Positions 18,419 through 27,927 of a DNA stretch of 64,000 bases are shown here, in pieces. The notes under the pieces are model-generated. The model did not search any database. It saw only the letters and a list, made by a program, of their open reading frames with translations, and had not been told where the DNA came from. The stretch comes from Marinobacter sp. THAF197a (GTDB lineage: Bacteria; Pseudomonadota; Gammaproteobacteria; Pseudomonadales; Oleiphilaceae), in contig NZ_CP045324.1 of NCBI RefSeq assembly GCF_009363275.1, forward strand, positions 2,480,001 through 2,544,000, given 5' to 3'. How positions within the stretch are numbered: the stretch's first letter is position 1; the number at the start of each line of letters is the position of its first letter. The translations under genes and the position numbers were made by a program.

Positions 18419-18531
18419 GAGCAGGTGGGGGATGGCTTTCCGAAACTGTGCGGAGCCATGGATGGCGGAGCCCAAGCGTCACATGGATGTGCCGAAGGAG
18501 CGTGTTTCGGAAAGCCATCCCCCACCTGCTC
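18419..18531. repeat. Structured intergenic palindromic repeat, copy 2
   Basis: Perfect 28-bp inverted repeat (18419-18446 and 18504-18531). The enclosed segment carries two small hairpins with the same TGGA loop as copy 1: GCCATGGATGGC (18455-18466) and CACATGGATGTG (18480-18491). Compared with copy 1 the outer stem differs at many positions, yet both arms change together. It lies between kdsA and eno. Confidence 0.88.
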
Positions 18532-18566
18532 GTACTCCCGAACAGGACAAAAACGAACACCGCCAA

Positions 18567-19412
18567 TCAGGCGGTGTCGATAGGTGTAAAACTTTTTACC
18601 AGGTCATCTACAGCTTTCACCCGCTGCAGGAACGGCTCCAGCTGGCTCAGGCGCAATGCACAAGGACCGTCGCATTTGGCGTGATCCGGGTCTGGGTGCG
18701 CTTCCAGGAACAGGCCGGCCAGCCCCTGAGACATCCCCGCCAGTGCCAGGTCAGTTACCTGGGCCCTGCGACCGCCCGCAGAATCCGCACGTCCGCCAGG
18801 CATCTGCAGCGAGTGGGTCACATCGAACATCACCGGTACCTTCATCGATTTCATGATGCCGAAGCCCAGCATGTCCACCACCAGGTTATTGTAGCCGAAG
18901 CTACTGCCGCGCTCGCACAGGATAACCTTGTCGTTGCCGGCCTCTTCACACTTGGTGATGATGTGCTTCATTTCCTGGGGCGCCAGGAACTGGGCTTTCT
19001 TGATGTTGATGACCGCGCCGGTTTTGGCCATGGCCACGACCAGATCGGTCTGGCGGCTCAGGAATGCAGGCAGCTGGATGATATCGCAGACTTCTGCCGC
19101 CGGCGCTGCCTGTTCCGGTTCGTGCACATCAGAAATGATCGGCACGCCAAACTTGCTTTTGATGTCCGCCAGGATCTGCAGCCCCTTCTCGAGGCCAGGG
19201 CCCCGGAAGGAGTTGATAGACGAGCGGTTGGCTTTGTCGAAGGAGGCTTTGAAAACATACGGAATGCCCAGGCGACCACAGACATCCACGTACTTTTCAG
19301 CAACCTCAAAGGCAAGCTCCCGGGATTCAAGCACGTTCATACCGCCAAACAGTACAAACGGGTTGTTGTTGGCAACCTCAATGCCCGAGACGTTTACCTT
19401 GCTCTGCGCCAT
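18567..19412 (-). CDS. kdsA: 3-deoxy-8-phosphooctulonate synthase (KDO-8-P synthase)
   Basis: A 281-residue TIM-barrel aldolase that condenses phosphoenolpyruvate with arabinose 5-phosphate to make KDO for lipopolysaccharide inner core. Recognisable segments are FVLFGGMNVLESRE, YVFKASFDKANRSS, GVPIISDVHEP and VMFDVTHSLQMPGGRADSAGGRR. It starts 2 bp after the pyrG stop and is likely translated from the same message; pyrG-kdsA-eno is a conserved order. Confidence 0.98.
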   Translation of the reverse strand: MAQSKVNVSGIEVANNNPFVLFGGMNVLESRELAFEVAEKYVDVCGRLGIPYVFKASFDKANRSSINSFRGPGLEKGLQILADIKSKFGVPIISDVHEPEQAAPAAEVCDIIQLPAFLSRQTDLVVAMAKTGAVINIKKAQFLAPQEMKHIITKCEEAGNDKVILCERGSSFGYNNLVVDMLGFGIMKSMKVPVMFDVTHSLQMPGGRADSAGGRRAQVTDLALAGMSQGLAGLFLEAHPDPDHAKCDGPCALRLSQLEPFLQRVKAVDDLVKSFTPIDTA

Positions 19413-19414
19413 GC

Positions 19415-21043
19415 TCAGGATCCCTTCTTGTTGGCCAGTGCCGCCTCAACAAAGCCCTTGAACAGCGGGTGGCCGTCGCGGGGTGTTGAGGTGAATTCCG
19501 GGTGGAACTGACAGGCCACGAACCAAGGATGTTCCGGCGCTTCCACGACTTCCACCAGCTTGCCATCTGCGGAACGGCCAGAGATTTGCAGGCCGGCTTC
19601 CTCAAGGCTGGGCAGGAAGTGGTTGTTGACTTCATAGCGGTGGCGATGCCGCTCGCGAATGGTCTTCTTGCCGTAGCAGGCGGCAATGGTGGAACCGTCT
19701 GTCAGAATGCAGTCCTGGGCGCCCAGGCGCATGGTACCACCAAGGTCAGAGGCTTCGGTGCGCGCTTCGGTAGCGCCACTGGCGTCCAGCCATTCGGTGA
19801 TCAAACCAACCACCGGCTCCGGCGTGTGCTCGCGGAACTCGGTACTGTGGGCGTCTTTCAGGCCAGCCACATTGCGGGCGTATTCGATAACGGCCACTTG
19901 CATACCCAGACAGATGCCCAAGTACGGAACCTTGTTTTCACGGGCGTACTGAACGGTGCGAATCTTGCCTTCCACGCCCCGCTCACCAAAACCACCCGGC
20001 ACCAGGATGGCATCGGCAGATTCCAGCACGGAGGTGCCGTCACGCTCGATGTCTTCGGAGTCAATGTAGTTGATATTGACCTTGGTGCGGGTCTTGATGC
20101 CGGCGTGCAGCAGGGATTCAATCAGCGACTTGTACGCGTCCAGCAGCTCCATGTACTTGCCGACCATGGCAATGGTGACTTCCTGCTGAGGATTCATCAA
20201 CGATTCCACAACGGCATCCCACTCGCCCAGATCTGCTTCACGGGCATCCAGGCCGAAGCGCTCGATTACCAGCTGGTCCAGGCCATATTCGTGCAACATG
20301 CGCGGAATGGCATAGATGGACTTGGCGTCCTGCATCGGTATAACCGCCCGCTCTTCCACGTTGGTGAACAAGGCAATCTTGCGACGAGAGCTGGCATCCA
20401 CTTCATGCTCGGAGCGGCACAGCAGGATATCCGGCTGCAGGCCGATGGAGCGCATTTCTTTTACGGAATGCTGGGTCGGCTTGGTTTTGATCTCGCCGGC
20501 GGTCGCGATGTAGGGCACCAGGGTCAGGTGCATGAAAAGCGCGCGCTGCGATCCTACTTCCACCTTCAGCTGACGGCAGGCCTCCAGGAACGGCAGGGAT
20601 TCGATATCCCCGACCGTGCCGCCCACTTCAATCAGGGCCACGTCGGAGCCGGCTGCGCCTTCCACCACACGGCGTTTGATTTCGTCGGTAATGTGCGGGA
20701 TCACCTGCACGGTGCCGCCAAGATAATCACCACGACGCTCTTTACGGATAACTTCCTCGTACACCCGGCCGGTGGTGAAGTTATTGCGCTTGCTCATGGG
20801 GGTACGAATAAAGCGCTCGTAGTGGCCCAGGTCGAGGTCGGTTTCCGCGCCGTCTTCGGTGACAAAAACCTCACCGTGCTGGAACGGGCTCATGGTGCCG
20901 GGGTCCACGTTGATGTACGGGTCCAGCTTGAGAATAGTGACCTTCAGGCCGCGTGCCTCGAGGATGGCTGCCAATGAGGCAGACGCAATACCTTTGCCTA
21001 ATGAGGACACGACACCGCCGGTGACGAAAATATAACGCGTCAT
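19415..21043 (-). CDS. pyrG: CTP synthase
   Basis: A 542-residue two-domain enzyme that aminates UTP to CTP. The N-terminal synthetase domain has the P-loop-like GGVVSSLGKGIASASL and the segment LDPYINVDPGTMSPFQHGEVFVT split across its active site. The C-terminal class I glutamine amidotransferase has the nucleophile Cys in LGICLGMQVAVIE and the His-Glu pair in FHPEFTS. No leader attenuator is visible in the 88 bp upstream. Confidence 0.99.
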   Translation of the reverse strand: MTRYIFVTGGVVSSLGKGIASASLAAILEARGLKVTILKLDPYINVDPGTMSPFQHGEVFVTEDGAETDLDLGHYERFIRTPMSKRNNFTTGRVYEEVIRKERRGDYLGGTVQVIPHITDEIKRRVVEGAAGSDVALIEVGGTVGDIESLPFLEACRQLKVEVGSQRALFMHLTLVPYIATAGEIKTKPTQHSVKEMRSIGLQPDILLCRSEHEVDASSRRKIALFTNVEERAVIPMQDAKSIYAIPRMLHEYGLDQLVIERFGLDAREADLGEWDAVVESLMNPQQEVTIAMVGKYMELLDAYKSLIESLLHAGIKTRTKVNINYIDSEDIERDGTSVLESADAILVPGGFGERGVEGKIRTVQYARENKVPYLGICLGMQVAVIEYARNVAGLKDAHSTEFREHTPEPVVGLITEWLDASGATEARTEASDLGGTMRLGAQDCILTDGSTIAACYGKKTIRERHRHRYEVNNHFLPSLEEAGLQISGRSADGKLVEVVEAPEHPWFVACQFHPEFTSTPRDGHPLFKGFVEAALANKKGS

Positions 21044-21131
21044 GCAGATTCCGTGATTATCTGGTTCGGTGAAGGAGGGAGATTGTTCATCTCAAGATGG
21101 GTCGCCAGACTACCAGAAAGCCCCCCTGTAC

Positions 21132-22469
21132 TCAATCACAATCCCTCTCCACAATCAGCCGCCAGCCGGTGGCAGGGGCGCTTCCCGAGTATTGTTCAGA
21201 ACACCACAAATCGCCAACGGCAATCAGCTCACTGCCACCGGGTGTTTCGTGGTAAACCAGCGGCAGTAAAGCCCTCTCCCAGGGCGGCACTCCTTGCTCC
21301 TGCAACCAGGTTTTCAATGATCGAGAGTGCCCGGCCTCCTCAAAGCGAAGCCTTTCGCCGCCCTGCCTCGTAGATACCCGTATTGGCGGGGGCGCTGCTT
21401 CCGGTGTAATGGCTGTTGGCGCGAGCCGCAGTGTCCAGGGACCCCAGCGCAACGGGCGGCCGGGTTCAAGGCCAGCGGAGTGCGCTGGCACTTCCACGTT
21501 TGGCACCAGGTACAGGTAGCCCCGATATCGCCGCAAACTGAAACCATCACCACGAATCTCCGGCGTCCGGTCTTCGCCGGCCTGAATCAACTCCGCCAGC
21601 GACTGGTCCCAATCTGCCAGGGCAGGCATTCTCCAACCCTGCTTGTGAATCCACCACCGAACCAGGTTTTTCTGCTCCAACGGGCTCAGCACCTGAACCG
21701 ACGCCAGCCGGAGCTGGCCCGCATCGGAACACGCCTGCCACTGCAATTCCGCCAACCGATGACTGAGCGAATCGCTTTCGGCGCAGGCCCTGGCACTGTG
21801 CTCCACACGTTTCAGCAGGCCTGGCCAGCGCTCCTTGAGCCCCGGCAGCACAGCGTGGCGCAGGTAATTGCGATCAAATGCCAGGCTGGTATTGCTGGGA
21901 TCTTCCACCCAGGAGAGACCGACATCCCGGGCAACCTGCTCCAGCCGGTCTCGGCTTACCGCCAGCCAGGGTCGAAACAGGGCTCCCTGGCCAAGGGGGC
22001 GGCTCTCGGGCATGCCCGCCAGCCCCGTTACACCGGTTCCCCGGAGCAAACGAAACAACACCGTTTCGACCTGATCGTCTGCGTGGTGGGCCATCAACAA
22101 CAGGTCGCCCGCACCAAGCACCCGCCGAAACACGTCATATCGGGCCATCCTGGCCGCTTCCTCCAGACCACCAGAGCCGGACTCGCCCACTGTAACGTCC
22201 ACACGCTCAACCAGGAGGGGAACCGCCAACCGCTCACAGAGCGACCGGCAGAACTGCTCAGTCTGCGAGTGATTAGGCTGCAGTTGGTGATTAATGTGCA
22301 GAGCAGAGACATTGCGGTGGCAGGCTGCCGCCACATGCAATAACAAAACGGAGTCCAGGCCACCACTGAGGGCGACCAGGATGCGGGAGCTGTCAGGAAG
22401 TGCGCTGACCGGTCCGAGAAGATCCTCGGGCCAGCCAGATTCCCGGGCGGTGTTACCGCCCGCTTTCAT
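21132..22469 (-). CDS. tilS: tRNA(Ile)-lysidine synthase
   Basis: A 445-residue N-type ATP pyrophosphatase that converts C34 to lysidine in the minor tRNA-Ile so that it reads AUA. The PP-loop motif SGGLDS is at residues 35-40, and AHHADDQVETVLFRLLRGTG is the second family motif. C-terminal TilS domains follow, with LKTWLQEQGVPPWER typical of the last one. Its start overlaps the 3' end of accA by 17 bases, indicating coupling. Confidence 0.96.
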   Translation of the reverse strand: MKAGGNTARESGWPEDLLGPVSALPDSSRILVALSGGLDSVLLLHVAAACHRNVSALHINHQLQPNHSQTEQFCRSLCERLAVPLLVERVDVTVGESGSGGLEEAARMARYDVFRRVLGAGDLLLMAHHADDQVETVLFRLLRGTGVTGLAGMPESRPLGQGALFRPWLAVSRDRLEQVARDVGLSWVEDPSNTSLAFDRNYLRHAVLPGLKERWPGLLKRVEHSARACAESDSLSHRLAELQWQACSDAGQLRLASVQVLSPLEQKNLVRWWIHKQGWRMPALADWDQSLAELIQAGEDRTPEIRGDGFSLRRYRGYLYLVPNVEVPAHSAGLEPGRPLRWGPWTLRLAPTAITPEAAPPPIRVSTRQGGERLRFEEAGHSRSLKTWLQEQGVPPWERALLPLVYHETPGGSELIAVGDLWCSEQYSGSAPATGWRLIVERDCD

Positions 22470-23406
22470 ATTTGGTTAAGCGCTCGTACCGGCGAGACAC
22501 CAGCTCGTCCAACGGCAACCGGCTCAGTTCCGCGACACCCTTGGCCAGCCTGGCCTTCAGGGTTTCCGCCATTTTCTCCGGGTTGCGGTGAGCACCGCCC
22601 AGGGGCTCTTCAATCACGTTGTCAGCAACTCCCAACTCCTTCAGGCGCTGAGCGGTAACACCCATGGCTTCAGCGGCCTGAGCCGCGTACTCGGCGCTTT
22701 TCCAGAGGATAGAGGCACAGCCTTCCGGCGAAATAACCGCATAAGTGGAGTACTGCAGCATATTCAACTGATCGCACACACCAATGGCCAGGGCACCACC
22801 GGAACCGCCCTCACCGATCACCGTAGAAATAATCGGTGTTTTCAGTCGGGACATGACAGCCAGGTTAAAGGCAATGGCCTCACTCTGGCCGCGCTCTTCG
22901 GCGCCGATTCCGGGATAGGCGCCCGGCGTGTCGATAAAGGTGAGGATCGGCATCTTGAAGCGCTCGGCCATTTCCATCAGGCGCAGGGCCTTGCGGTAAC
23001 CCTCCGGGCGCGGCATGCCGAAGTTGCGCTTGACCTTGTCACGCACTTCGCGGCCTTTCTGATGGCCGATCACCATTACCGGCTTGTTGTCCAGCCGGGC
23101 GGTGCCGCCAACAATGGATAAATCGTCGGCGTAGCGGCGATCGCCGTGCAGCTCGTCGAAATCTTCGAAAATCAGATCAATGTAATCCTGGGTGTAGGGC
23201 CGGCGCGGGTGCCGGGCCAAACGGGCGACATCCCAGGACTGCAAATCAGAAAATATGCTTTCTGTCAGACTGACACTCTTCTTCTTCAACCGACTGATTT
23301 CATCGGTGATATTGATGTCGGTGTCGTTGCCCACCATGCGAAGCTCTTCAATCTTGGCTTCCAGGTCGGCGATCGGCTGTTCGAAATCAAGGTAATTAGG
23401 GTTCAT
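22453..23406 (-). CDS. accA: Acetyl-CoA carboxylase carboxyltransferase subunit alpha
   Basis: A 317-residue subunit that, with AccD, transfers the carboxyl group from biotin to acetyl-CoA in fatty-acid synthesis. MNPNYLDFEQPIADLEAKI is the canonical N-terminus; FIDTPGAYPGIGAEERGQSEAIA and VIGEGGSGGALAIGV are the crotonase-fold signatures. It follows dnaE by 102 bp in the conserved dnaE-accA order and overlaps tilS. Confidence 0.99.
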   Translation of the reverse strand: MNPNYLDFEQPIADLEAKIEELRMVGNDTDINITDEISRLKKKSVSLTESIFSDLQSWDVARLARHPRRPYTQDYIDLIFEDFDELHGDRRYADDLSIVGGTARLDNKPVMVIGHQKGREVRDKVKRNFGMPRPEGYRKALRLMEMAERFKMPILTFIDTPGAYPGIGAEERGQSEAIAFNLAVMSRLKTPIISTVIGEGGSGGALAIGVCDQLNMLQYSTYAVISPEGCASILWKSAEYAAQAAEAMGVTAQRLKELGVADNVIEEPLGGAHRNPEKMAETLKARLAKGVAELSRLPLDELVSRRYERLTKYESGR

Positions 23407-23508
23407 GATGTTCCATCATTTGATTGCCAGGCAGGTTTCACCCCACCAAAACCAGAATTTGGGACAAAGATAGCAGTGCAACCGGCACAGCTAAAGCGGA
23501 CATTGGTA

Positions 23509-26500
23509 TTAATCATAGACCAGTTCCACGGACTTCTCGCCTACCAGGTGCCTGAGCTCGAACAACAGGTTGTCATCCGGCTGTACTCGCCAGGACTCAC
23601 CCAGCTCAATACGGGTTCTGGCCTCGGCACTGCTGTATTCAATCCACACCGGGCTGCCTTCGTTGCGGAACGGGCGCAGGGTATCGTCCAGTTTGTCCAG
23701 CAGCCCGTTCTGCAGCTGTTCCGCATGCAGGGCCAACCTGATGCCACGGCTGAACTGCTGCCGGGCGGTAGCCACGTCCATCACTGAGCTGACGCGCATT
23801 TTCATTTGCCCGGAGTAGTCATCGTGGCTGACCTGCCCCTCCACAACGATCACCTGATCTGATTGCAGGAGCTCCCGGTTCTCGAAAAACGCCTCGGAGA
23901 ACAGGGTAGCTTCGATGCGAGCGCTACGGTCATCCAGGGTAATAAAGCACATGGTGGACCCGGTGCGGGTTTTCATGGTGCGCTGGGCAACCACCAGGCC
24001 AGCCACCCGCTGGGGTGACTTGTTGGGCTTCAGATCCGCGATGGAGTTACGGACAAAACGCCGGACTTCCCGCTCGTATTCATCAAACGGATGACCCGTA
24101 AGATAGATACCCAGGGTATCCTTCTCGCCCTTTAGGCGTTCTTTTTCAGGCCATTCCCGCACGTGGGCCACATCGGCGTAGGGGTCTTCACCCTCACCGC
24201 TGCTCTCCAGCATTTCGCCAAACATATCCATCATGCCGGCGGCATCGTTTCGGGATTGCTGGTCTGCCTGCTGCACGGCCTTGTCGATACTGGCCATCAG
24301 CTGCGCCCGCCCGGCACCCAGTTTGTCCATGGCCCCGGCCCGGATCAGCGCCTCCATGGCGCGCTTGTTGACCTTCTTCAGATCAATCCGGCGGCAGAAA
24401 TCGAAAATATCCTGGAATGGGCCGTCTTTGGCGGCCTCCACGATGCTATCAATCGGGCCCTCGCCCAACCCTTTGATGGCGCCTAGACCATAAACAATCT
24501 GCCCGTCGTCATTGACGGTAAAGGTGTACGCGGAACGGCTGACGTCCGGCACCAGCAGGTCCAGCTTCATGTTCCGGCACTCTTCCACCAGCGTGACCAC
24601 CTTATCGGTGTTCTGCATATCGGCGGTGAGTACCGCGGCCATGAATTCGGCCGGGTAGTGGGCCTTGAGCCACAAGGTCTGATACGACACCAGAGCATAG
24701 GCGGCGGAGTGGGATTTGTTGAAACCGTAGCCGGCGAACTTCTCCACCAGATCGAAGATGTTCTCCGCAAGGGTTTCATCGATGCCATTATTGGCACAAC
24801 CCTCCAGGAAGAATGCCTTCTGCTTGGCCATCTCTTCCGGCTTTTTCTTACCCATGGCCCGGCGCAGCATGTCGGCGTTGCCGAGGGTGTAACCCGCCAT
24901 TACCTGGGCAATCTGCATGACCTGCTCCTGGTAGAGGATAACCCCGTAAGTGGGCTCCAATACCGGCTTCAGGCCTTCATACTGGTAATCCGGATGCGGG
25001 TACGACAACGGCTGCCGACCATGCTTACGGTCGATAAAGTCGTCTACCATGCCCGACTGCAGCGGCCCGGGACGGAACAGGGCCACCAGGGCGATCATGT
25101 CTTCCAGGGAATCCGGCTGCAGGCGGCGGATCAGGTCTTTCATGCCGCGGGATTCGAGCTGGAAAACGGCAGTGGTTTCCGCCTTTTTGAGCAACTCGAA
25201 GGAGCGCTTGTCGTCCAGCGGGATGGTGGCAATGTCCAGTTCTGATTGACCCTGCGCCTGCCGGCGCGGGTTAATCATGTGCAATGCCCACTTGATGATG
25301 GTCAGGGTGCGTAGCCCCAGGAAGTCGAACTTCACCAGGCCCGCGTCTTCCACATCGCCTTTGTCAAACTGGGTGACCAGGCTGCCGCCTTCGTCGTCAC
25401 AGTACAGGGGCGAGAAATCGGTAATCTTGGTAGGCGCAATCACCACGCCACCGGCGTGCTTGCCAGCGTTACGGCATACGCCCTCAAGCTTGAGGGCCAT
25501 CTCCCAGATTTCCTGGGCTTCTTCGTCCTGCTCCAGGAACTCCTTGAGCTGTGGCTCCTGCTCGATGGCCTTGTTGAGGGTCATGCCCACTTCAAATGGA
25601 ATCAGCTTGGACAGCTTGTCGGCCAGACCGTAGGACTTGCCCTGTACCCGCGCCACATCCCGCACCACCGCCTTGGCCGCCATGGTACCGAAGGTAATGA
25701 TCTGTGAAACCGCTTCCCGGCCGTATTTCTCAGCCGTGTATTCAATCACCCGGTCCCGGCCTTCCATGCAGAAATCGACGTCAAAGTCGGGCATGGACAC
25801 CCGTTCCGGGTTCAGGAACCGCTCGAACAGCAGGTCGTACTCCAGTGGGTCCAGGTCGGTAATCAGCAGCGCGTAGGCCACCAGGGAACCGGCACCGGAA
25901 CCCCGGCCGGGCCCTACCGGTACACCGTTGTTCTTGGCCCACTTGATAAAGTCCATAACGATCAGGAAGTAGCCGGGGAAGCCCATCTGAATGATGATGT
26001 CCAGCTCGAACTTCAGGCGCTTGTAATACTCTTCCCGCTTCTGGTCATACTCCGGATCATCCTTGCTCAGGATGGTTTCCAGGCGCATCTCCAGACCTTC
26101 CTCGGACACATGCCGGAAGTACTCGTCCATGGTCATGCCATCGGGAATCGGGTAGTTCGGCAGGAAGTATTCGCCCATGCGGACCTTCACCGAACAGCGG
26201 CGGGCAATCTCGACCGTGTTTTCAACGGCTTCGGGGATGTCCGAAAACAGTTCGATCATCTCTTCCGCGCTGCGAAGATACTGCTGGTCGCTGAATCGCC
26301 GGTCCCGACGGGGGTCATCCAGTGTTCGGCTCTCACCGATACAGACCCTGGCCTCGTGGGCTTCGAAATCGTCCGCCGTCAGGAAGTGCACATCGTTGGT
26401 GGCAACCACCGGCAGGCCCAATTCAGCGGCCAGCTCGACGCTCAGGTGCAGACAATCCTCATCACCTGCCCGCTCGGTACGCTGCAGCTCCAGGTAGTAG

Positions 26501-26991
26501 CTGCCCGGATACAAATTCTTCCAGTATTGAGCCCGCTCCCGGGCCAGTTCCGGCTTGCCCGCCAGCAGGGCCTTGCCCACATCGCCCATTTTGGCGCCGG
26601 AAAGCGCAATCAGACCCGCCGCGCGGGCTTCCAGCCAGGCTTTCCGGATAATCGGCTTGCCATAGCGCTGGCCCTCGGTGTAGCCCAGGGAAATGATTTC
26701 GGTAAGGTGCAGATAGCCTTTCTCATCCCGCGCCAGCAAGGTGAGCCGGAACGGGTTTTCCGGCTCGTCCGGGTTTTCCAGCCAGAGATCGGCACCGATA
26801 ATCGGCTTCACCCCGGCACCCATGGCCGCCTTGTAAAAGCGCACCAGCGAGCACATATTGGATTGTTCGGTGAGCCCCACGGCCGGCATGCCCAACTCGG
26901 CCACACGGCTGATCAGTGGCTTGACCCGCACCAGGCCATCCACCATGGAGTATTCGGAGTGTACGCGAAGATGTACGAACGTTTGTGCCAT
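23509..26991 (-). CDS. dnaE: DNA polymerase III subunit alpha
   Basis: A 1160-residue replicative polymerase, the usual DnaE1 length. The N-terminal PHP domain begins FVHLRVHSEYSMVDG. The polymerase core includes GPGRGSGAGSLVAYAL and the catalytic aspartates in MPDFDVDFC. A helix-hairpin-helix region precedes the C-terminal OB fold (VAGLVVAQRTMKTRTGSTM). It starts 2 bp after the stop of the thioredoxin-like gene, so the two share a transcript. Confidence 0.99.
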   Translation of the reverse strand: MAQTFVHLRVHSEYSMVDGLVRVKPLISRVAELGMPAVGLTEQSNMCSLVRFYKAAMGAGVKPIIGADLWLENPDEPENPFRLTLLARDEKGYLHLTEIISLGYTEGQRYGKPIIRKAWLEARAAGLIALSGAKMGDVGKALLAGKPELARERAQYWKNLYPGSYYLELQRTERAGDEDCLHLSVELAAELGLPVVATNDVHFLTADDFEAHEARVCIGESRTLDDPRRDRRFSDQQYLRSAEEMIELFSDIPEAVENTVEIARRCSVKVRMGEYFLPNYPIPDGMTMDEYFRHVSEEGLEMRLETILSKDDPEYDQKREEYYKRLKFELDIIIQMGFPGYFLIVMDFIKWAKNNGVPVGPGRGSGAGSLVAYALLITDLDPLEYDLLFERFLNPERVSMPDFDVDFCMEGRDRVIEYTAEKYGREAVSQIITFGTMAAKAVVRDVARVQGKSYGLADKLSKLIPFEVGMTLNKAIEQEPQLKEFLEQDEEAQEIWEMALKLEGVCRNAGKHAGGVVIAPTKITDFSPLYCDDEGGSLVTQFDKGDVEDAGLVKFDFLGLRTLTIIKWALHMINPRRQAQGQSELDIATIPLDDKRSFELLKKAETTAVFQLESRGMKDLIRRLQPDSLEDMIALVALFRPGPLQSGMVDDFIDRKHGRQPLSYPHPDYQYEGLKPVLEPTYGVILYQEQVMQIAQVMAGYTLGNADMLRRAMGKKKPEEMAKQKAFFLEGCANNGIDETLAENIFDLVEKFAGYGFNKSHSAAYALVSYQTLWLKAHYPAEFMAAVLTADMQNTDKVVTLVEECRNMKLDLLVPDVSRSAYTFTVNDDGQIVYGLGAIKGLGEGPIDSIVEAAKDGPFQDIFDFCRRIDLKKVNKRAMEALIRAGAMDKLGAGRAQLMASIDKAVQQADQQSRNDAAGMMDMFGEMLESSGEGEDPYADVAHVREWPEKERLKGEKDTLGIYLTGHPFDEYEREVRRFVRNSIADLKPNKSPQRVAGLVVAQRTMKTRTGSTMCFITLDDRSARIEATLFSEAFFENRELLQSDQVIVVEGQVSHDDYSGQMKMRVSSVMDVATARQQFSRGIRLALHAEQLQNGLLDKLDDTLRPFRNEGSPVWIEYSSAEARTRIELGESWRVQPDDNLLFELRHLVGEKSVELVYD

Positions 26992-26993
26992 GG

Positions 26994-27485
26994 TCAGCTA
27001 CCGATCAGTTGCATCAGATCTTCTTCGGTTTGGGGACCAAAGCGTGTTTCTATCAGTTTGCCCGCTGGGTCCACCACGAAGGTGGCGGGCAATGCCATCG
27101 GCATCTTCCAGCCAAAGTCGGGGCCCGGATCCTGGCCCAGCATGGTGAATTCGATGCCCATTCTCTGGCCCAGGTCCACCAGCGCGGCGCCTTCAACGCC
27201 GTCAAAATTGACGCCCAGCACCGAAATTCTCGGTGACTTGTCGAGGTGATTCAATTCCGGAATCTCCTCCAGGCAGGGCTTGCACCATTCGGCCCAGTAG
27301 TTCACCAGCACCCACTGGCCACGGTAACTGTCCCAGTCCACCGCCACACCATCGGCACGTTGCAACTCCGTTCTCTCGCAACCCGCCAGGGCCAGCACCA
27401 TAATAACGGCTGGAATCAGCAGCAAGTGCCTGGGCCATTCAGAAACCTTGGGACGGGGAACGGACGGGTGCCGAGGGTACTGCAA
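26994..27485 (-). CDS. TlpA-like thioredoxin-fold lipoprotein
   Basis: A 163-residue protein. The start is a TTG at 27485: a full AGGAGGA ribosome site lies at 27492-27498, seven bases upstream, whereas the longer open frame (from 27581) would run into the divergent ArsC-like gene and place the signal sequence internally. From this start the protein has an N-terminal hydrophobic segment with lipobox LAGC (Cys36), then a TlpA/ResA-type thioredoxin fold with active site WCKPC (Cys68, Cys71) and the cis-proline region ALPATFVVD. It is likely a periplasmic disulfide reductant anchored to a membrane; its target is unknown. Confidence 0.88.
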   Translation of the reverse strand: MQYPRHPSVPRPKVSEWPRHLLLIPAVIMVLALAGCERTELQRADGVAVDWDSYRGQWVLVNYWAEWCKPCLEEIPELNHLDKSPRISVLGVNFDGVEGAALVDLGQRMGIEFTMLGQDPGPDFGWKMPMALPATFVVDPAGKLIETRFGPQTEEDLMQLIGS

Positions 27486-27548
27486 GGTAAATCCTCCTGT
27501 TAGACTACGGCCCTCGTTAAAGACCGTACTCATCACTATTAACCGGGC

Positions 27549-27908
27549 ATGACCATGACAGAACCAACCCGCATTTTCCATAACCCACGGTGTTCAAAAT
27601 CACGCCAGACCCTTGAGCTGCTCCAGCAAAAGGGTATCGAGCCGGAGATTATACGCTACCTCGAGACACCACCGACAGAGCAGGAACTGTTACACATTCT
27701 TGATCTACTGGGTTGTGAACCGCGCCAGCTCATGCGCACCAAGGAATCCGAGTACAGAGAACTTGGCCTGAACGCCCCGGAACTGACCCGGGAAGAACTG
27801 GTCAAGGCCATGGTAAATACCCCGAAACTGATCGAACGCCCTATCGTTCTGGCCAATGGAAAGGCAGCCCTCGGGCGTCCGCCAGAGAAGGTACTGGATA
27901 TTCTTTGA
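27549..27908 (+). CDS. arsC: ArsC/Spx-family arsenate reductase-like protein
   Basis: A 119-residue glutaredoxin-like protein of the ArsC family. The active-site cysteine (Cys15) sits in IFHNPRCSKSRQTL, which is the YfgD-like version of the motif rather than the plasmid ArsC CGTSRNT. The conserved arginine region (ERPIVLANGKAALGRPPEKVLDIL) is present. No arsenite pump or ArsR gene is near, so a housekeeping thiol-redox role is as likely as arsenate resistance. It is divergent from the TlpA-like gene and 19 bp upstream of wrbA. Confidence 0.88.
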   Translation: MTMTEPTRIFHNPRCSKSRQTLELLQQKGIEPEIIRYLETPPTEQELLHILDLLGCEPRQLMRTKESEYRELGLNAPELTREELVKAMVNTPKLIERPIVLANGKAALGRPPEKVLDIL

Positions 27909-27927
27909 GCCACCCCCTGGAGCAGAC

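Noticed and set aside
17255..18583. 442-codon plus-strand open frame opposite eno
   Set aside because: Shadow of the strongly conserved enolase gene; no start signal or motif.
19502..20977. 491-codon plus-strand open frame opposite pyrG
   Set aside because: Shadow of CTP synthase, whose active-site motifs are intact on the minus strand.
27549..27908. An arsenic-resistance operon
   Set aside because: Only an ArsC-like gene is present, with the YfgD-like active-site motif; no arsB, acr3 or arsR is near.
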